A stretch of 64,000 nt of DNA from Alphaproteobacteria bacterium. GTDB lineage: Bacteria > Pseudomonadota > Alphaproteobacteria > UBA828. The position numbers and the translations under genes were made by a program. This document shows positions 1 to 8,179 of the stretch, one piece after another (position 1 is the stretch's first letter; each line of letters opens with the position of its first letter). The notes under the pieces are model-generated. The model saw nothing but the letters and a program-made list of their open reading frames with translations. It was not told the DNA's origin and did no database searches. The stretch covers positions 10,864 to 74,863 of the forward strand of contig JAJDVB010000166.1 in NCBI GenBank assembly GCA_022826345.1, read 5' to 3'.

Positions 1-2406
1 CACCACGCCGCCCCGCCAGTCGCCGGCGACGGTGAGCGCGGCCTCGATCTCGACCGCGAAGCCGGCGCCGACGCGGACCAGGGTCTCGGCGATGGCGATA
101 TCGAGGACGCGGGGCGGGCGCGGGGCAAGGTCCGGGAAGGGCGCCGAGAGATCGGCGGTGGCGGCGTCGTAGTAGGCGTCCACCTCGTCGATCGCGACGA
201 AGCGGACGTGGCGATCGCCGCTGGGGCGCACGGCGACGATGCGCGCGCGCGCCGGCGGCAAGGCGTCGTCGTAGAGCCGCCAGAGGATATCGCGCGCATT
301 GTCGTCGTCGGCACCGGGTGCGGCCGGAAGCGGCGTCGCCAGCACCAGCGCGGCCACCTCCCCGGATTCTCCCGGCGGGCGCGAGACCGCCGTCTGGTGC
401 ACGGTGCCATCGAGCAGGCGCAACAGCAGGTGCGCGCCCGTGCCGGTGCCGGGATCGACGCTGCGATCGAGGCGGACCCGATCAGCACTGCCGCCGGTGA
501 GCCGGCCGGCGGCGCCGCCGTCGATCAGCGAGTGGGTGATGGTCACCACGTCGCCGCGCGCGAGCGACAATCCCTCCGCCGCCATCTCCCATATCAGCCG
601 GCGGCGATGGTAGACCTGGCGCGCGGCCTGCAGGTTGCAGGCGACGGCTGCCTGGGCGCGGCCGGTGACGCCATGAAGCGTGATCGTCGCCGTGGACGCG
701 GGCTGCGCGCCCGCACCCGGCACCGTGCGCCTCAGCGTGTTGTACTGCCAGTCGAGGGCGGGCTCGATATAGCGCACCGCGACCTCCTCGGCCGCCTGGC
801 CGGTGGCGTATTCGACGCGGAACGAGCCGGCCACGATGTTGCCCGGCGTCACCAGCGCCGTCGCCGGCCGCCCGGCCGCATCCCAGATCACGCCGAGCCT
901 GCCGGTCTGCCAGGTGACGGCGGCCCGGCCGCAGCGGGCGATCAGCGTCAGCACCTCGGCATGGGAGATCGCGCGGTCGAGCACGATGTCGCAGCGCAGC
1001 CCTTGGGCTGCGCACCAGGCGCCCCACTCGATCAGGGCGTCGTCGTCGGTCCGGCCGGGCGCAAGGCCAAGGCCGGCGACCAGGCGGCCGCCGATGCGCA
1101 CGCCCCGCGCATACCAGCGGAACAGGTAAGCCGGATTGGAGGACGGCATCGGCCCGGTCCAGGCCGCGCCGTCCCAGGTCGGCACCTTCTGGCGGACGAT
1201 GGCGGAGAGGCGGTCGAGCCGGCCGCTGAGCTGGCCCGAGGCGCGGATGCGCAGGCCGAGGCGGGTCTGGCCCTCATAGCCGGCCTCGTCCGGCTGGTAG
1301 GAGCGCAGCGCCGTCCAGGCGAGATCGTCGAAGGTGCGCTCGTCGGTGCTGGGCTGGCTCGTGCGGCGCACGCGCACGGTCCAGTCGCGGGCGCTGCCCA
1401 GGTCGTAGGCGAGGGTGCGCCTGAGCAGGGTCTGGCGCTCGTGCGTGAGGGTGACCGTGCGCCGCTGGAGCGCCACGCCCGGCGCCTCCCATTCGATCTC
1501 GATATCGGCGCTGTGGCCCTGTACCGCGCCGTCGCGCTCGTTCACGCGGAAGAGGCGCCCGCCAAGGTCGATGCCGATGCGCTGCGTGCCGGGCGCGGTG
1601 GCGCGCTCGACGAAGGCGGTATCGTCCAGCGCCGCGCCGGCCTCGGTGTCCACGTTGCCGGCGATGAGCGCGATGCGGCCTTGCGCGTCGCCGAACTCGG
1701 TTTGCACCTCCTCGAAGGCGTCGAGCGGCGTGTCGCCGATCCTGAGCTGGGCCACGTCGAGCGAGCCGAGGCCGAAGTGGAATATCTGGTGGAGGAACTG
1801 ATCGTCGCCGACGATCTCGGTGTATTCGGCAGCGCCGAGGTCGGGAAAGACGCGGTGCTCGCCGAGCACCAGGAGCAGGGGCTCATAGGCGCGTGCGCGG
1901 TTGGCGCCGCCGGTGAGGCTGTAGACCGGCTCGGCGCGCGCCGCCTGCGCGGTATCTGGCGAAGGCAGCGGCGCGATGGCGTTGATGACGAGACCGCCGA
2001 CAACGGTGATGGCGGCGCCGATCGCGGCCTGGCCGAGCAGGCTTGAGGTGATGAGCGGCGGCACGAAGACGGAGGCGACGATCACGGCGAGCTGGAGCAG
2101 GACGCGCAGCGGGTTCTTGTCGCCGCCGTCGCCGGCGACGGCGCGGAGCGTGACGATCTGCCCGTCGCGGAGCCGGGTCTCGGCCCAGGCCGCGCGGGCT
2201 ATCACGCGGCCATCGATCGAGGTGGCAATCGTGGCAGGCGCGCTCAAGCAGCGAAGCGGTAGCGCGTCCGCCACCACATCGGCGAGCGTGGCGCCCGGTG
2301 GCACGACGGCGGGGCGGGTCTCGCGGCCGGCGGCCGTGAGCGGATGGGGCCAAATGTCGGTGGTGACTGTGGGCGCGCTCAAGCAGCACAGCGGTAGCGC
2401 GCTCAT
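1..2406 (-). CDS. Phage tail tip / host specificity protein (TipJ, lambda gpJ type), partial
   Basis: The gene runs off the left edge, so only the N-terminal part (about 800 residues) is present. It would form the tail tip that contacts the host receptor. The sequence shows a hydrophobic stretch near residues 105-150 (PLRVLLQLAVIVASVFVP, then GLVINAIAPLP). This is followed by YEPLLLVLGEHRVFPDLGA and a long beta-rich tail-hub-like region, as in TipJ-type proteins of Mu-like and lambda-like phages. It starts 17 nt after the stop of the NlpC/P60 gene, the usual K-then-J order of tail modules. The first residues contain ALPLCCLSAP, and a near copy (ALPLRCLSAP) lies about 45 residues on. Both come from a short repeat also found in spacers of this cluster, so the N terminus may have been altered by repeat insertion and the start codon is uncertain. 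Confidence 0.75.
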   Translation of the reverse strand, partial: MSALPLCCLSAPTVTTDIWPHPLTAAGRETRPAVVPPGATLADVVADALPLRCLSAPATIATSIDGRVIARAAWAETRLRDGQIVTLRAVAGDGGDKNPLRVLLQLAVIVASVFVPPLITSSLLGQAAIGAAITVVGGLVINAIAPLPSPDTAQAARAEPVYSLTGGANRARAYEPLLLVLGEHRVFPDLGAAEYTEIVGDDQFLHQIFHFGLGSLDVAQLRIGDTPLDAFEEVQTEFGDAQGRIALIAGNVDTEAGAALDDTAFVERATAPGTQRIGIDLGGRLFRVNERDGAVQGHSADIEIEWEAPGVALQRRTVTLTHERQTLLRRTLAYDLGSARDWTVRVRRTSQPSTDERTFDDLAWTALRSYQPDEAGYEGQTRLGLRIRASGQLSGRLDRLSAIVRQKVPTWDGAAWTGPMPSSNPAYLFRWYARGVRIGGRLVAGLGLAPGRTDDDALIEWGAWCAAQGLRCDIVLDRAISHAEVLTLIARCGRAAVTWQTGRLGVIWDAAGRPATALVTPGNIVAGSFRVEYATGQAAEEVAVRYIEPALDWQYNTLRRTVPGAGAQPASTATITLHGVTGRAQAAVACNLQAARQVYHRRRLIWEMAAEGLSLARGDVVTITHSLIDGGAAGRLTGGSADRVRLDRSVDPGTGTGAHLLLRLLDGTVHQTAVSRPPGESGEVAALVLATPLPAAPGADDDNARDILWRLYDDALPPARARIVAVRPSGDRHVRFVAIDEVDAYYDAATADLSAPFPDLAPRPPRVLDIAIAETLVRVGAGFAVEIEAALTVAGDWRGGVV
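2222..2404. repeat. Two in-gene copies of a 26-bp phage-cluster repeat
   Basis: Copies at about 2239-2266 and 2373-2402 share the core CTCAAGCAGC..AGCGGTAG. The same core occurs in spacers at 4707-4732 and 9109-9134. Inside the tail tip gene the copies are read in frame as ALPLxCLSAP. Confidence 0.7.
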
Positions 2407-2420
2407 GTCCGAATCCGGCC

Positions 2421-2864
2421 CTACCGCCACCTATAAATCCCTTCGAGCTCAAGCGCGCGCAGGCTGAGGTCGCGGATGGGATGCAGGATCGAGCCGGCGC
2501 CGTCCTGGCAATGGAGCACGTGGGCGACGCCGCCGATTCCGGCCCAGAGCCCGAGGTGATAGCGGCGCAGGCGCCGCGCGCCCTTCGCCACCATCAGCAC
2601 GCCGTCGCCGTCGCGCGGCGAGGCCGTGGGACGGGCGTAGCGCTCGCGCAGGCTCGCGATCTGGCGGTCCCACCCGCGCACGCTCGTCGCGCGTTCACGC
2701 GCGCCTGCCGATCCGCGCGCCTCCGGCGCGACATGGACCGGAAGGTCGAGCGCGCGGCCGAACTCGACGCGCAGCACGTCCACCACGAAGTCGGCGCAGT
2801 CGTGCTCGCCGGCAATCCACGGCCGCCCGAGCCACGCCTCCGCCCAGTGAGGGTGACCCGTCAT
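2421..2864 (-). CDS. Phage tail cell-wall peptidase, NlpC/P60 family
   Basis: 147-residue cysteine peptidase of the kind found in phage tail modules, where it sits at the tail tip and cuts peptidoglycan during entry. The active-site region is HDCADFVVDVL near residues 20-30, with the catalytic Cys followed by Asp. A downstream His region (YHLGLWAG, then AHVLHCQDG) fits the His/polar part of the NlpC/P60 triad. The position, between the DUF1833-type tail protein and TipJ, matches the L-K-J order of lambda-like tails. A repeat-rich spacer separates it from the upstream gene. The assignment rests on motif and neighbours. Confidence 0.8.
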   Translation of the reverse strand: MTGHPHWAEAWLGRPWIAGEHDCADFVVDVLRVEFGRALDLPVHVAPEARGSAGARERATSVRGWDRQIASLRERYARPTASPRDGDGVLMVAKGARRLRRYHLGLWAGIGGVAHVLHCQDGAGSILHPIRDLSLRALELEGIYRWR

Positions 2865-2902
2865 GGTGCCAATCCAGCGCCGGGCGCGCGGACTCTATTC
2901 AG

Positions 2903-2998
2903 TTCCCTCAATCGCCGGGCGCTCGCTCCACTCGCTTGGCTCCGCGCCTTCGGCGCGCGGCGCTGGCGCGCCGTCCGGGCCTGCGGCCCGGCGCCGGT
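2903..2998. repeat. Long palindromic spacer repeat, copy 1
   Basis: The copy starts TTCCCTCAATCGCCGGGCGC and contains nested GC palindromes, including GGGCCTGCGGCCC. It is the reverse complement of copies at 5163-5252 and 5660-5761. It fills the spacer between the NlpC/P60 and DUF1833 genes. Confidence 0.8.
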
Positions 2999-3024
2999 GA
3001 TCCATAGACGTGCGACGGCCGTGC

Positions 3025-4689
3025 TCAAAACAGCCCCGGCGAGGTCTGCGGATCGTGGCGCAGCGTCACGGCGGCGCGGCCGAGCAGCGGGTCGAAACCC
3101 AAACGCGCGGTCACGCGCTCGGCGTCCACCGCCACGCCGGCAAGGTCCATCGTGAGCTCCCACTCGACCGGCGGATCGTCGATGTCGAGCACTTGCAGCA
3201 CGCGCACGGTGGCGCCGGTGCCGCCTCCCGCCGCTTCCAGCCATTGCGTGAGGTCGCGGCCCACGTTGTCGATGGCGAGCTCAGCCTGCGGCGCCTGCCC
3301 TTCCACGTCGTCGGCGAGGCGCGCATCGAAGCGGAGCGCCACGTAGCGGTTGCCCTCGATCGTGCGGTCCTCAGTATCGTTGACCACGCGCACCGGGTCC
3401 GCGACCGCCGGGTGCCGTATCTCAAGCGCGGTCAGCAGGCGCCGCTCGGGCGCGCTTTCGCGGATCGTGCGGGCGTACTGTTCGGCGGCCGGCGGCACGC
3501 GGGCGATGTGGGCGAACAGCGCCGGCGCGCCGCTCGCGGCGGTGCCGTGCACGAGCAGATGCCCGATGCGCGCGAGCCGGGCGCGAGTCTCTACCTCGCC
3601 GGCGGAGGCCCGGCCGCGAATGCGGAGCGTCGGCACCAGGTGGACAGTGACGAAGGCAGCGGGCGCCCTGGCCTCGACCAGGCCGGCGACCGGGCGGACG
3701 GCGGGCATGATGCGCGCCACCGTGGCGGCAGCCTCGGCCGCGCCGGCAGCCGCCGTGCCGCTCACCGCGATCTCGGTGGCGGCCGCGCGCGCGAACGCAA
3801 TGATGAAGCTCTGGCCGTCGGCGATGGCGTCGACGATCGCATCGAGATCGGCGCCGAGCGAGCGGAGCCGAATGAAGCCAGAGCCTGCGGCGTCGGCCGA
3901 GGACACGGGAAAGCTGCCGACGCCGGCCGTGGTCTGGATGTAGAGCGTGAGATCGGCGCCGTCGCCGCCGGCGCCGAAGTAGTCGGCGAGCGAGAGCGGA
4001 TCGTTGTCGTTGATGACGAGAGTGTTGCCGTTACGCCGCCTGATCCGGGTGATGATGGCGTCGGTCGCGCCGATGCCGATCTCGCCATCGAGTATGGCGC
4101 CCGCGTGGCCGCGCGGCGGCAGGGCGAAGATGGTGTCGCCGGCGCCGGCGCGGAGCAGCGCGAGCATGTCGACCTCAAGCCCGGCCGTGTCGAAGTCCGC
4201 GAGCGTGAGCGTCGCCACCTGCGCCACCGTGGCGGCGGCCTCGGCCACGCCGGCGGCGGCCGCGCCGCCCACCGCGACCACGGGCGCGATGCCGTCGTCC
4301 AGGGTGAGCGTGAAGTTGCCGGACCGGCCGACGAACCACGAGACCATCGCGGTGCTGTTGTCCGGCGTCCAGAAGTAGGGCTCGCTCGCGTCGGCGAAGT
4401 TGTTGCCCGGATGGCCGGGGCCTTTGAGCGTGAGGGTCGCGCCGTCGGTGCCGACGAGGCTGATGGCCTCGTCGTGTGTCTCAAGCGCGGCGGTGAACTC
4501 AGGGCCGGCGTCGAGTGGGTCGTCAGTTTCGGTCGCCGCAAGCCGAATGCGAATGCTGTTCCCGAGGCGCTCGACATAGCGCAGATAGGCAACGCCTCCG
4601 CCTTCAATGAAGGCAGGATCGATCAGGGCGGCGCCCTGCCAGCCGCTTTGCTGGTCCAGGCCGGTGAGGTCGAGAACCTGCCGCGTCAT
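3025..4689 (-). CDS. Phage tail protein with C-terminal DUF1833
   Basis: 554 residues. The C-terminal ~150 residues (from LLTALEIRHPAVADPVRVVN through AELAIDNVGRDLTQWLEA) match the DUF1833 phage family, which sits just before NlpC/P60 and TipJ in tail modules. Residues 1-380 are an added region rich in Ala/Gly with beta-strand-like segments; I do not recognise a domain there. It contains an internal near-duplicate (AAAAGVAEAAATVAQV and [15 protein letters not shown], about 125 residues apart), which suggests a repeated adhesin-like module. Role inferred: distal tail or baseplate component, possibly carrying a decoration domain. The start is the ATG at 4689, which lies 17 bp before a short spacer repeat. 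Confidence 0.7.
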   Translation of the reverse strand: MTRQVLDLTGLDQQSGWQGAALIDPAFIEGGGVAYLRYVERLGNSIRIRLAATETDDPLDAGPEFTAALETHDEAISLVGTDGATLTLKGPGHPGNNFADASEPYFWTPDNSTAMVSWFVGRSGNFTLTLDDGIAPVVAVGGAAAAGVAEAAATVAQVATLTLADFDTAGLEVDMLALLRAGAGDTIFALPPRGHAGAILDGEIGIGATDAIITRIRRRNGNTLVINDNDPLSLADYFGAGGDGADLTLYIQTTAGVGSFPVSSADAAGSGFIRLRSLGADLDAIVDAIADGQSFIIAFARAAATEIAVSGTAAAGAAEAAATVARIMPAVRPVAGLVEARAPAAFVTVHLVPTLRIRGRASAGEVETRARLARIGHLLVHGTAASGAPALFAHIARVPPAAEQYARTIRESAPERRLLTALEIRHPAVADPVRVVNDTEDRTIEGNRYVALRFDARLADDVEGQAPQAELAIDNVGRDLTQWLEAAGGGTGATVRVLQVLDIDDPPVEWELTMDLAGVAVDAERVTARLGFDPLLGRAAVTLRHDPQTSPGLF

Positions 4690-4706
4690 GCGCCGGCTCG
4701 CCGGTT

Positions 4707-4732
4707 GCCCTACCGCTGCGCTGCTTGAGGGC
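4707..4732. repeat. 26-bp spacer repeat, family 2
   Basis: GCCCTACCGCTGCGCTGCTT followed by GAGGGC, with outer arms GCCCT/AGGGC. A copy with one difference is at 9109-9134, and two diverged copies lie inside the tail tip gene. Confidence 0.8.
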
Positions 4733-4736
4733 TAGA

Positions 4737-5132
4737 TCAGATGGTGCCGGCGGGGATGCGCACGATGACGGCGCCGGCGGCTACGCGCAGGATGTCGTCG
4801 GTCGCCTGTTGCGAGACCGTGGTGGCGCTGCCGGTGCCGTCGGTGAGCTCGCCCCAGGCGCGCACGTTGCCGCCGGCGGCGGCGTCCATGATGGCGAAGT
4901 GCGTGGCGTTCTGGACCAGGCCGGTGGGCTGGAAGTCGACCGCCGCGAGGTTCTTCACCTCGCCGGCCGGGTCCGCGTTCTCGCGCCCGAGGTTGATCTC
5001 GGCGCGCCCGGCGGCCGCGATCAGGTTGGCGCCGTTCGCACCGGGGTTGCCGCTCGCGAGCGCGAGGTAATCGTCGCCGGCGTTCGCGATGGCGAGCGCC
5101 GCCCGGTTCTGTTCCGCCGCAGAGATAGGCAT
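4737..5132 (-). CDS. Small phage structural protein, function unknown
   Basis: 131 residues. Starts MPISAAEQNRAALAIANAGD and ends in a beta-rich tail (AAGAVIVRIPAGTI). It is Ala/Gly/Asn rich with no signal peptide or membrane segment. It lies between the DUF1833 protein and another small tail protein, all on one strand, so a tail fibre or tip accessory role is likely. I do not recognise a named family. Confidence 0.6.
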   Translation of the reverse strand: MPISAAEQNRAALAIANAGDDYLALASGNPGANGANLIAAAGRAEINLGRENADPAGEVKNLAAVDFQPTGLVQNATHFAIMDAAAGGNVRAWGELTDGTGSATTVSQQATDDILRVAAGAVIVRIPAGTI

Positions 5133-5162
5133 CGTTTCATACTCCTTCCGTTGAACATGAGC

Positions 5163-5252
5163 GGGACCGGGCCGCAGGCCCGGACGGCGCGCACGCGCCG
5201 CGCGCGAAGCGCGGAGCCAAGCGAGCGGAGCGAGCGCCCGGCGATTGAGGGA
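5163..5252. repeat. Long palindromic spacer repeat, copy 2 (inverted relative to copy 1)
   Basis: Contains GGGCCGCAGGCCCGG and AAGCGAGCGGAGCGAGCGCC and ends CGGCGATTGAGGGAA. It shares its order and most bases with the reverse complement of 2903-2998. Confidence 0.8.
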
Positions 5253-5264
5253 AATGAAGAATCT

Positions 5265-5660
5265 TCACAGATTCACGCCTTCGAGGGTGAGGGCCGCTTC
5301 CCACGTGCGCCGGCCGTCGCCGCCGACGAGCGCGGTGTATTCGATGCCGCCGGTGCCGCCGCGCACGCGCGCCTGCGTGACGGTGCCGCTTTCCGGTGCG
5401 GTCCAGGCGAACCAGCGATGGGCGCAGTCCTGCGTCCACGCGCGGAAGCGCTCATAGTCGTCGTCGCTCGCGATCAGCACCGTGAGGCTGAGCACCGTGA
5501 GCGCGGACGCGAAGCGGCGTTCCTGGCGCACGAAGCCGTCGTCGAAGGGCGTGCGCGCCACGTCGGGATCGTCGGCGACGGCGTAGCCGTCCGCCTCGAC
5601 GGCGACATAATCGGGCCAGACCAACCCACCCTGACTCACCGCACCGCTCCCTTGCGGCAA
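5265..5660 (-). CDS. Phage tail protein, small
   Basis: 131 residues. Features seen are WPDYVAVEADGY near the N terminus, a helical middle (DDYERFRAWTQDCAHRWFAW) and a C-terminal strand region (RRTWEAALTLEGVNL). The position directly after the tape measure gene is where distal tail or minor tail proteins sit in lambda-like modules. Palindromic repeats flank it on both sides. The exact family is not recognised; assignment is from context. Confidence 0.6.
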   Translation of the reverse strand: MPQGSGAVSQGGLVWPDYVAVEADGYAVADDPDVARTPFDDGFVRQERRFASALTVLSLTVLIASDDDYERFRAWTQDCAHRWFAWTAPESGTVTQARVRGGTGGIEYTALVGGDGRRTWEAALTLEGVNL

Positions 5661-5761
5661 CGGGCGCCGGGCCGCGAAGCGGCCCGCAGCGCGCGTAAGC
5701 GCGCCGCGCCGAATGGCGCGAAAGCCAAGCGAGCGGAGCGAGCGCCCGGCGATTGAGGGAA
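5660..5761. repeat. Long palindromic spacer repeat, copy 3
   Basis: Same orientation as copy 2. The shared parts are CGGGCGCCGGGCC and AGCCAAGCGAGCGGAGCGAG, ending GCGATTGAGGGAAA. It occupies the whole spacer between the tape measure gene and the next tail gene. Confidence 0.8.
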
Positions 5762-5772
5762 AGCAAAGACTC

Positions 5773-6609
5773 TCATGCGACGGCGTTCCTGAGCCCGAAG
5801 CGGCGCGCGATGGCCTGCGACGCCGGCCCGCCGTTGTCGAGGTCTTCGGTGACGACGGTGACGATCATGCCGCGCGGGTCGAGGCGCACCTCGCGGCTCA
5901 CCTCGCGCTGCGGCGTGCCGCGATTCTCGAAATTGATCTCGATTGAGGGCGCGCCGCGCGGGAGAGTCGCGCCAGAGGCGCGCGGCAGAATAATCTCGCC
6001 GCGCTCCGCGATGATCGGCACTTCGCCCGGCCGCAGGCCGGCGATGCCGCCGTCCGGCCGACGGCCGGCGACTCCACCAGAGTGGAAGCGCGGTGCAAGG
6101 GCGAAGACGCCGGCCGGCACGGTGCGAGAGACGCCGCCGAGCTGGCCGGCGATGGTGCCCTGGTGGCCGACGCCAGCCTGCAACCGGCCAAACAGGTCGG
6201 CACCGGGAGCGCTCCCCCCGCCGAACGCGCCAAACAGGGCATTGGCGAGCGGCTGAACGATAAAGCGGCGCGTCGCGATTCGGGCGAGGTCGGCGATCAC
6301 GGAATCGACGAAGCCGGAGAACGAGAGCTTGCCCGTGGTCACGAAACGCGTGAGCGCGGACTCCATTGCGCCGAAGGCGCTCTCGGCCGCGTCCCTGGCC
6401 TGGTTGAGGGTGCTCTCGCTCTCTCGTCCGAGGCTGCCGAGCGCCAACGTGAACGCCTGCGTTGAGCCCGCCGCGCCAGTCAATGAGGCACCGGCCTCGT
6501 CACCCCGGCGCGCCGTATCCTCGAGGGACCGATTGAGCGCGCCGATCCCCTGCAGCGCCTCCTGCATGTCCGCACGGACACGGAGCGCGAGCTCGAGATC
6601 ACCCGGCAT
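5773..6609 (-). CDS. Short phage tail tape measure protein (lambda C-terminal type)
   Basis: 278 residues. The N-terminal ~100 residues are helical and coiled-coil-like (ALQGIGALNRSLEDTARRGDEA). The segment FSGFVDSVIADLARIATRRF is the conserved core of the lambda tape-measure C-terminal family. It is followed by a Gly-rich part with FHSGGVAGRRPDGGIAG and PIIAERGEIILPR, typical of tape measure C-termini. Tape measure length sets tail length, so this one predicts a very short tail, closer to gene transfer agent size than to lambda. It follows the tail chaperone gene, the canonical position. Confidence 0.85.
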   Translation of the reverse strand: MPGDLELALRVRADMQEALQGIGALNRSLEDTARRGDEAGASLTGAAGSTQAFTLALGSLGRESESTLNQARDAAESAFGAMESALTRFVTTGKLSFSGFVDSVIADLARIATRRFIVQPLANALFGAFGGGSAPGADLFGRLQAGVGHQGTIAGQLGGVSRTVPAGVFALAPRFHSGGVAGRRPDGGIAGLRPGEVPIIAERGEIILPRASGATLPRGAPSIEINFENRGTPQREVSREVRLDPRGMIVTVVTEDLDNGGPASQAIARRFGLRNAVA

Positions 6610-6610
6610 T

Positions 6611-6743
6611 ATTCGTTTTCCTCAGTCGCATTGCGCGCACCTGCGCGCGTGGCCGTGCGACAAGCATGTCGCGCGCCTTCGGCGCGACGCCTCCGGCCCG
6701 GCGCTCCTGATGCGCCATCTTGTTCAATCGCCGGGCGCTCATT
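6611..6743. repeat. Degenerate palindromic spacer repeat, copy 4
   Basis: This 130-bp spacer holds CGCGCGCCTTCGGCGCGA and ends in TTCAATCGCCGGGCGCTCA, which match pieces of copy 1. Its first part also carries TGCGCGCACCTGCGCGCGTGG. It ends at the stop of the frameshifted chaperone product. Confidence 0.55.
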
Positions 6744-6923
6744 CCGTCGCCGCGCGATAGAAGAGGACGATCTGGCGCCACGTCAGGCGCTCGCTGAGGT
6801 CGACGTGGCCGCGTCCATGGCCGGCGCGGACGAGGGCGGCGAGCACGCGGTGGAGCGGCACGGGCTCACCTTCGGCCCGCGCATCTGCACTGCCACCTGA
6901 GCCGCTACGCGGCGCAAAAAAAA
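6739..6923 (-). CDS. Frameshift extension of the tail assembly chaperone (T-like part)
   Basis: The reading frame one base back from the chaperone gene is open from before the poly-T run to a stop at 6739. Its coding-looking end includes PLHRVLAALVRAGHGRG and LTWRQIVLFYRAATE, in the style of the second tail chaperone part of Mu-like and GTA-like phages. It has no obvious start of its own. It is most simply made by a -1 shift at the eight T's (plus strand 6916-6923), giving a fusion of about 180 residues. A simple frameshift mutation cannot be excluded. Confidence 0.7.
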
Positions 6924-7280
6924 TCCGCCGTTCGCCGCCCACATCGCCTCGGAGAGCGCGCGACCATCCGCATCGCTCAGGCGGGCGAGCCACGCCGCAT
7001 CCCGGCCGCTGGCGCGGGCGGCGAGCTCCAGCCAGAGAGCGGCGTGGGCGGCAAGTGCGCTCTCGATCGCCAGGGCGTCCGGCCCCTCGTCCTCGGCCCG
7101 ATCGGGGACTAGGCCTGCCAACGCGGCAATCAGAGGCCGAGCCAGCGCCGTCACTTCCAGCCCTTCCCGAAAGCGGAACTCCCGCACGGTGAGCGCGACC
7201 GCTGTGTCTGAGTCCGGATCCCGCACGGTCACCTCGCGGTCTGGGAACAGCACCTCAAGCTCGTGTTCCTCGCCCATCAC
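6783..7280 (-). CDS. Phage tail assembly chaperone (G-like), with slippery site
   Basis: 165 residues in frame 0. The N-terminal part (LEVLFPDREVTVRDPDSD, then TVREFRFREGLEVTALA) and a helical middle fit the tail assembly chaperone lying between tail tube and tape measure genes. Codon 119 is followed by TTT TTT TTG, eight consecutive T's, which is a strong -1 slippage sequence. Past that point frame 0 becomes Ser/Pro/Ala rich and non-protein-like while the -1 frame looks coding. Made in two lengths, such chaperones coat the tape measure before tail tube assembly. It overlaps the tail tube stop by 4 bp. Confidence 0.75.
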   Translation of the reverse strand: MMGEEHELEVLFPDREVTVRDPDSDTAVALTVREFRFREGLEVTALARPLIAALAGLVPDRAEDEGPDALAIESALAAHAALWLELAARASGRDAAWLARLSDADGRALSEAMWAANGGFFLRRVAAQVAVQMRGPKVSPCRSTACSPPSSAPAMDAATSTSASA

Positions 7281-8167
7281 GCGGCCTGCCCGTCGATATA
7301 GAGCGCGGGCTCACCGCCGCCGGGCTCCAGCATCGAGACGGCGAGCCGGATTTGCTGCTCGGATGAGCGCCCGTCGAGCAGGGTCAGTCCGCCGGCGGGC
7401 TGGATCGAGCAGCGCGGCGCGTAGATGTTTCGCCCCCGGCCCTCGGCCGAGTCCTCAATGTAGCGAAAGGCGCCGATCAGCTGGCCGAGCGCGCCCTGCA
7501 CCTGGTCACGCGCTGCGTCGTCCGGCGTGTAGTCGATCCCGACCGCGGTACCGTCCACGATGCCCGCCTTCGGCTCATGGAGCGCATGGTCTGCCGGCAG
7601 CCAGAAGATGCGGGCGCGGACATAGTCCACGATGTACTGGCCGGTCTGCTCGGTCTCGCTCGCACCGTCGCCGAAGCGCTTGGCCGCGATCGCCTGTGTT
7701 GCCGTGACGGGCGCATTCGCCGTGGACTCGACGGTCACGGCGTTGATCGCCGCGGCCTTGCTGGCCGGCGTGGCCAGGCTGAGAACGCCCGCAGGCCGCG
7801 CCACGCCGCCGAGTTGATACCAGCGGCCGGGCCGGAAGACGGCAGGTTCGCCCGAGACCGGGGCGACAGCGGCGAGGTGCTTCACCGCGCCCACCGTGAA
7901 GAGGGCCAGGTTCTCAAGGCTGATGTCGTGGAGGGTAAGCGTTACCGTGCGGCTGACGCTGCGGGCGATGCGCGCGAGCTCCCGCGCGACCGGGCCCGAG
8001 CCGGAGAAGACCGTGGTCTCTTCGGTAGTGATCTCCAGCGCGGCCCCCACTGCATCGCCGAGATAGCGCTCGCCCGTCGGCGTGCCGGCCTCGTGGAGGT
8101 CGAGATAGACCTCGCCGGCGCCGATCACGATGTTGTCGGTGCGCTTGTCGATGTTTCGCGCGGTCAT
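7277..8167 (-). CDS. Phage major tail tube protein
   Basis: 296 residues. Starts MTARNIDKRTDNIVIGAGEV and goes on with a mixed alpha/beta tube-like fold, including TTEETTVFSGSGPVARELA, TVTLTLHDISLENLALF and a C-terminal GGLTLLDGRSSEQQIRLAVS. This layout (early beta strand, conserved T-x-L-T-L-x-D segment, late strand) is that of tail tube proteins in Mu-like and B3-like phages. The gene order terminator, tube, chaperone, tape measure supports it strongly. No sheath gene is seen next to it, so a long non-contractile tail is inferred. Confidence 0.8.
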   Translation of the reverse strand: MTARNIDKRTDNIVIGAGEVYLDLHEAGTPTGERYLGDAVGAALEITTEETTVFSGSGPVARELARIARSVSRTVTLTLHDISLENLALFTVGAVKHLAAVAPVSGEPAVFRPGRWYQLGGVARPAGVLSLATPASKAAAINAVTVESTANAPVTATQAIAAKRFGDGASETEQTGQYIVDYVRARIFWLPADHALHEPKAGIVDGTAVGIDYTPDDAARDQVQGALGQLIGAFRYIEDSAEGRGRNIYAPRCSIQPAGGLTLLDGRSSEQQIRLAVSMLEPGGGEPALYIDGQAA

Positions 8168-8179
8168 TCGCGTGTCCCC

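Noticed and set aside
208..2046. Long open frame of 612 codons on the plus strand across the tail tip gene
   Set aside because: It is a shadow of the high-GC minus-strand gene: rich in Arg/Gly/Ala with no motif, while the opposite frame reads as a TipJ protein.
3010..4728. Plus-strand frame of 572 codons opposite the DUF1833 protein
   Set aside because: Arg/Gly/Ala-rich shadow; the minus-strand protein has clear family features and a sensible neighbour order.
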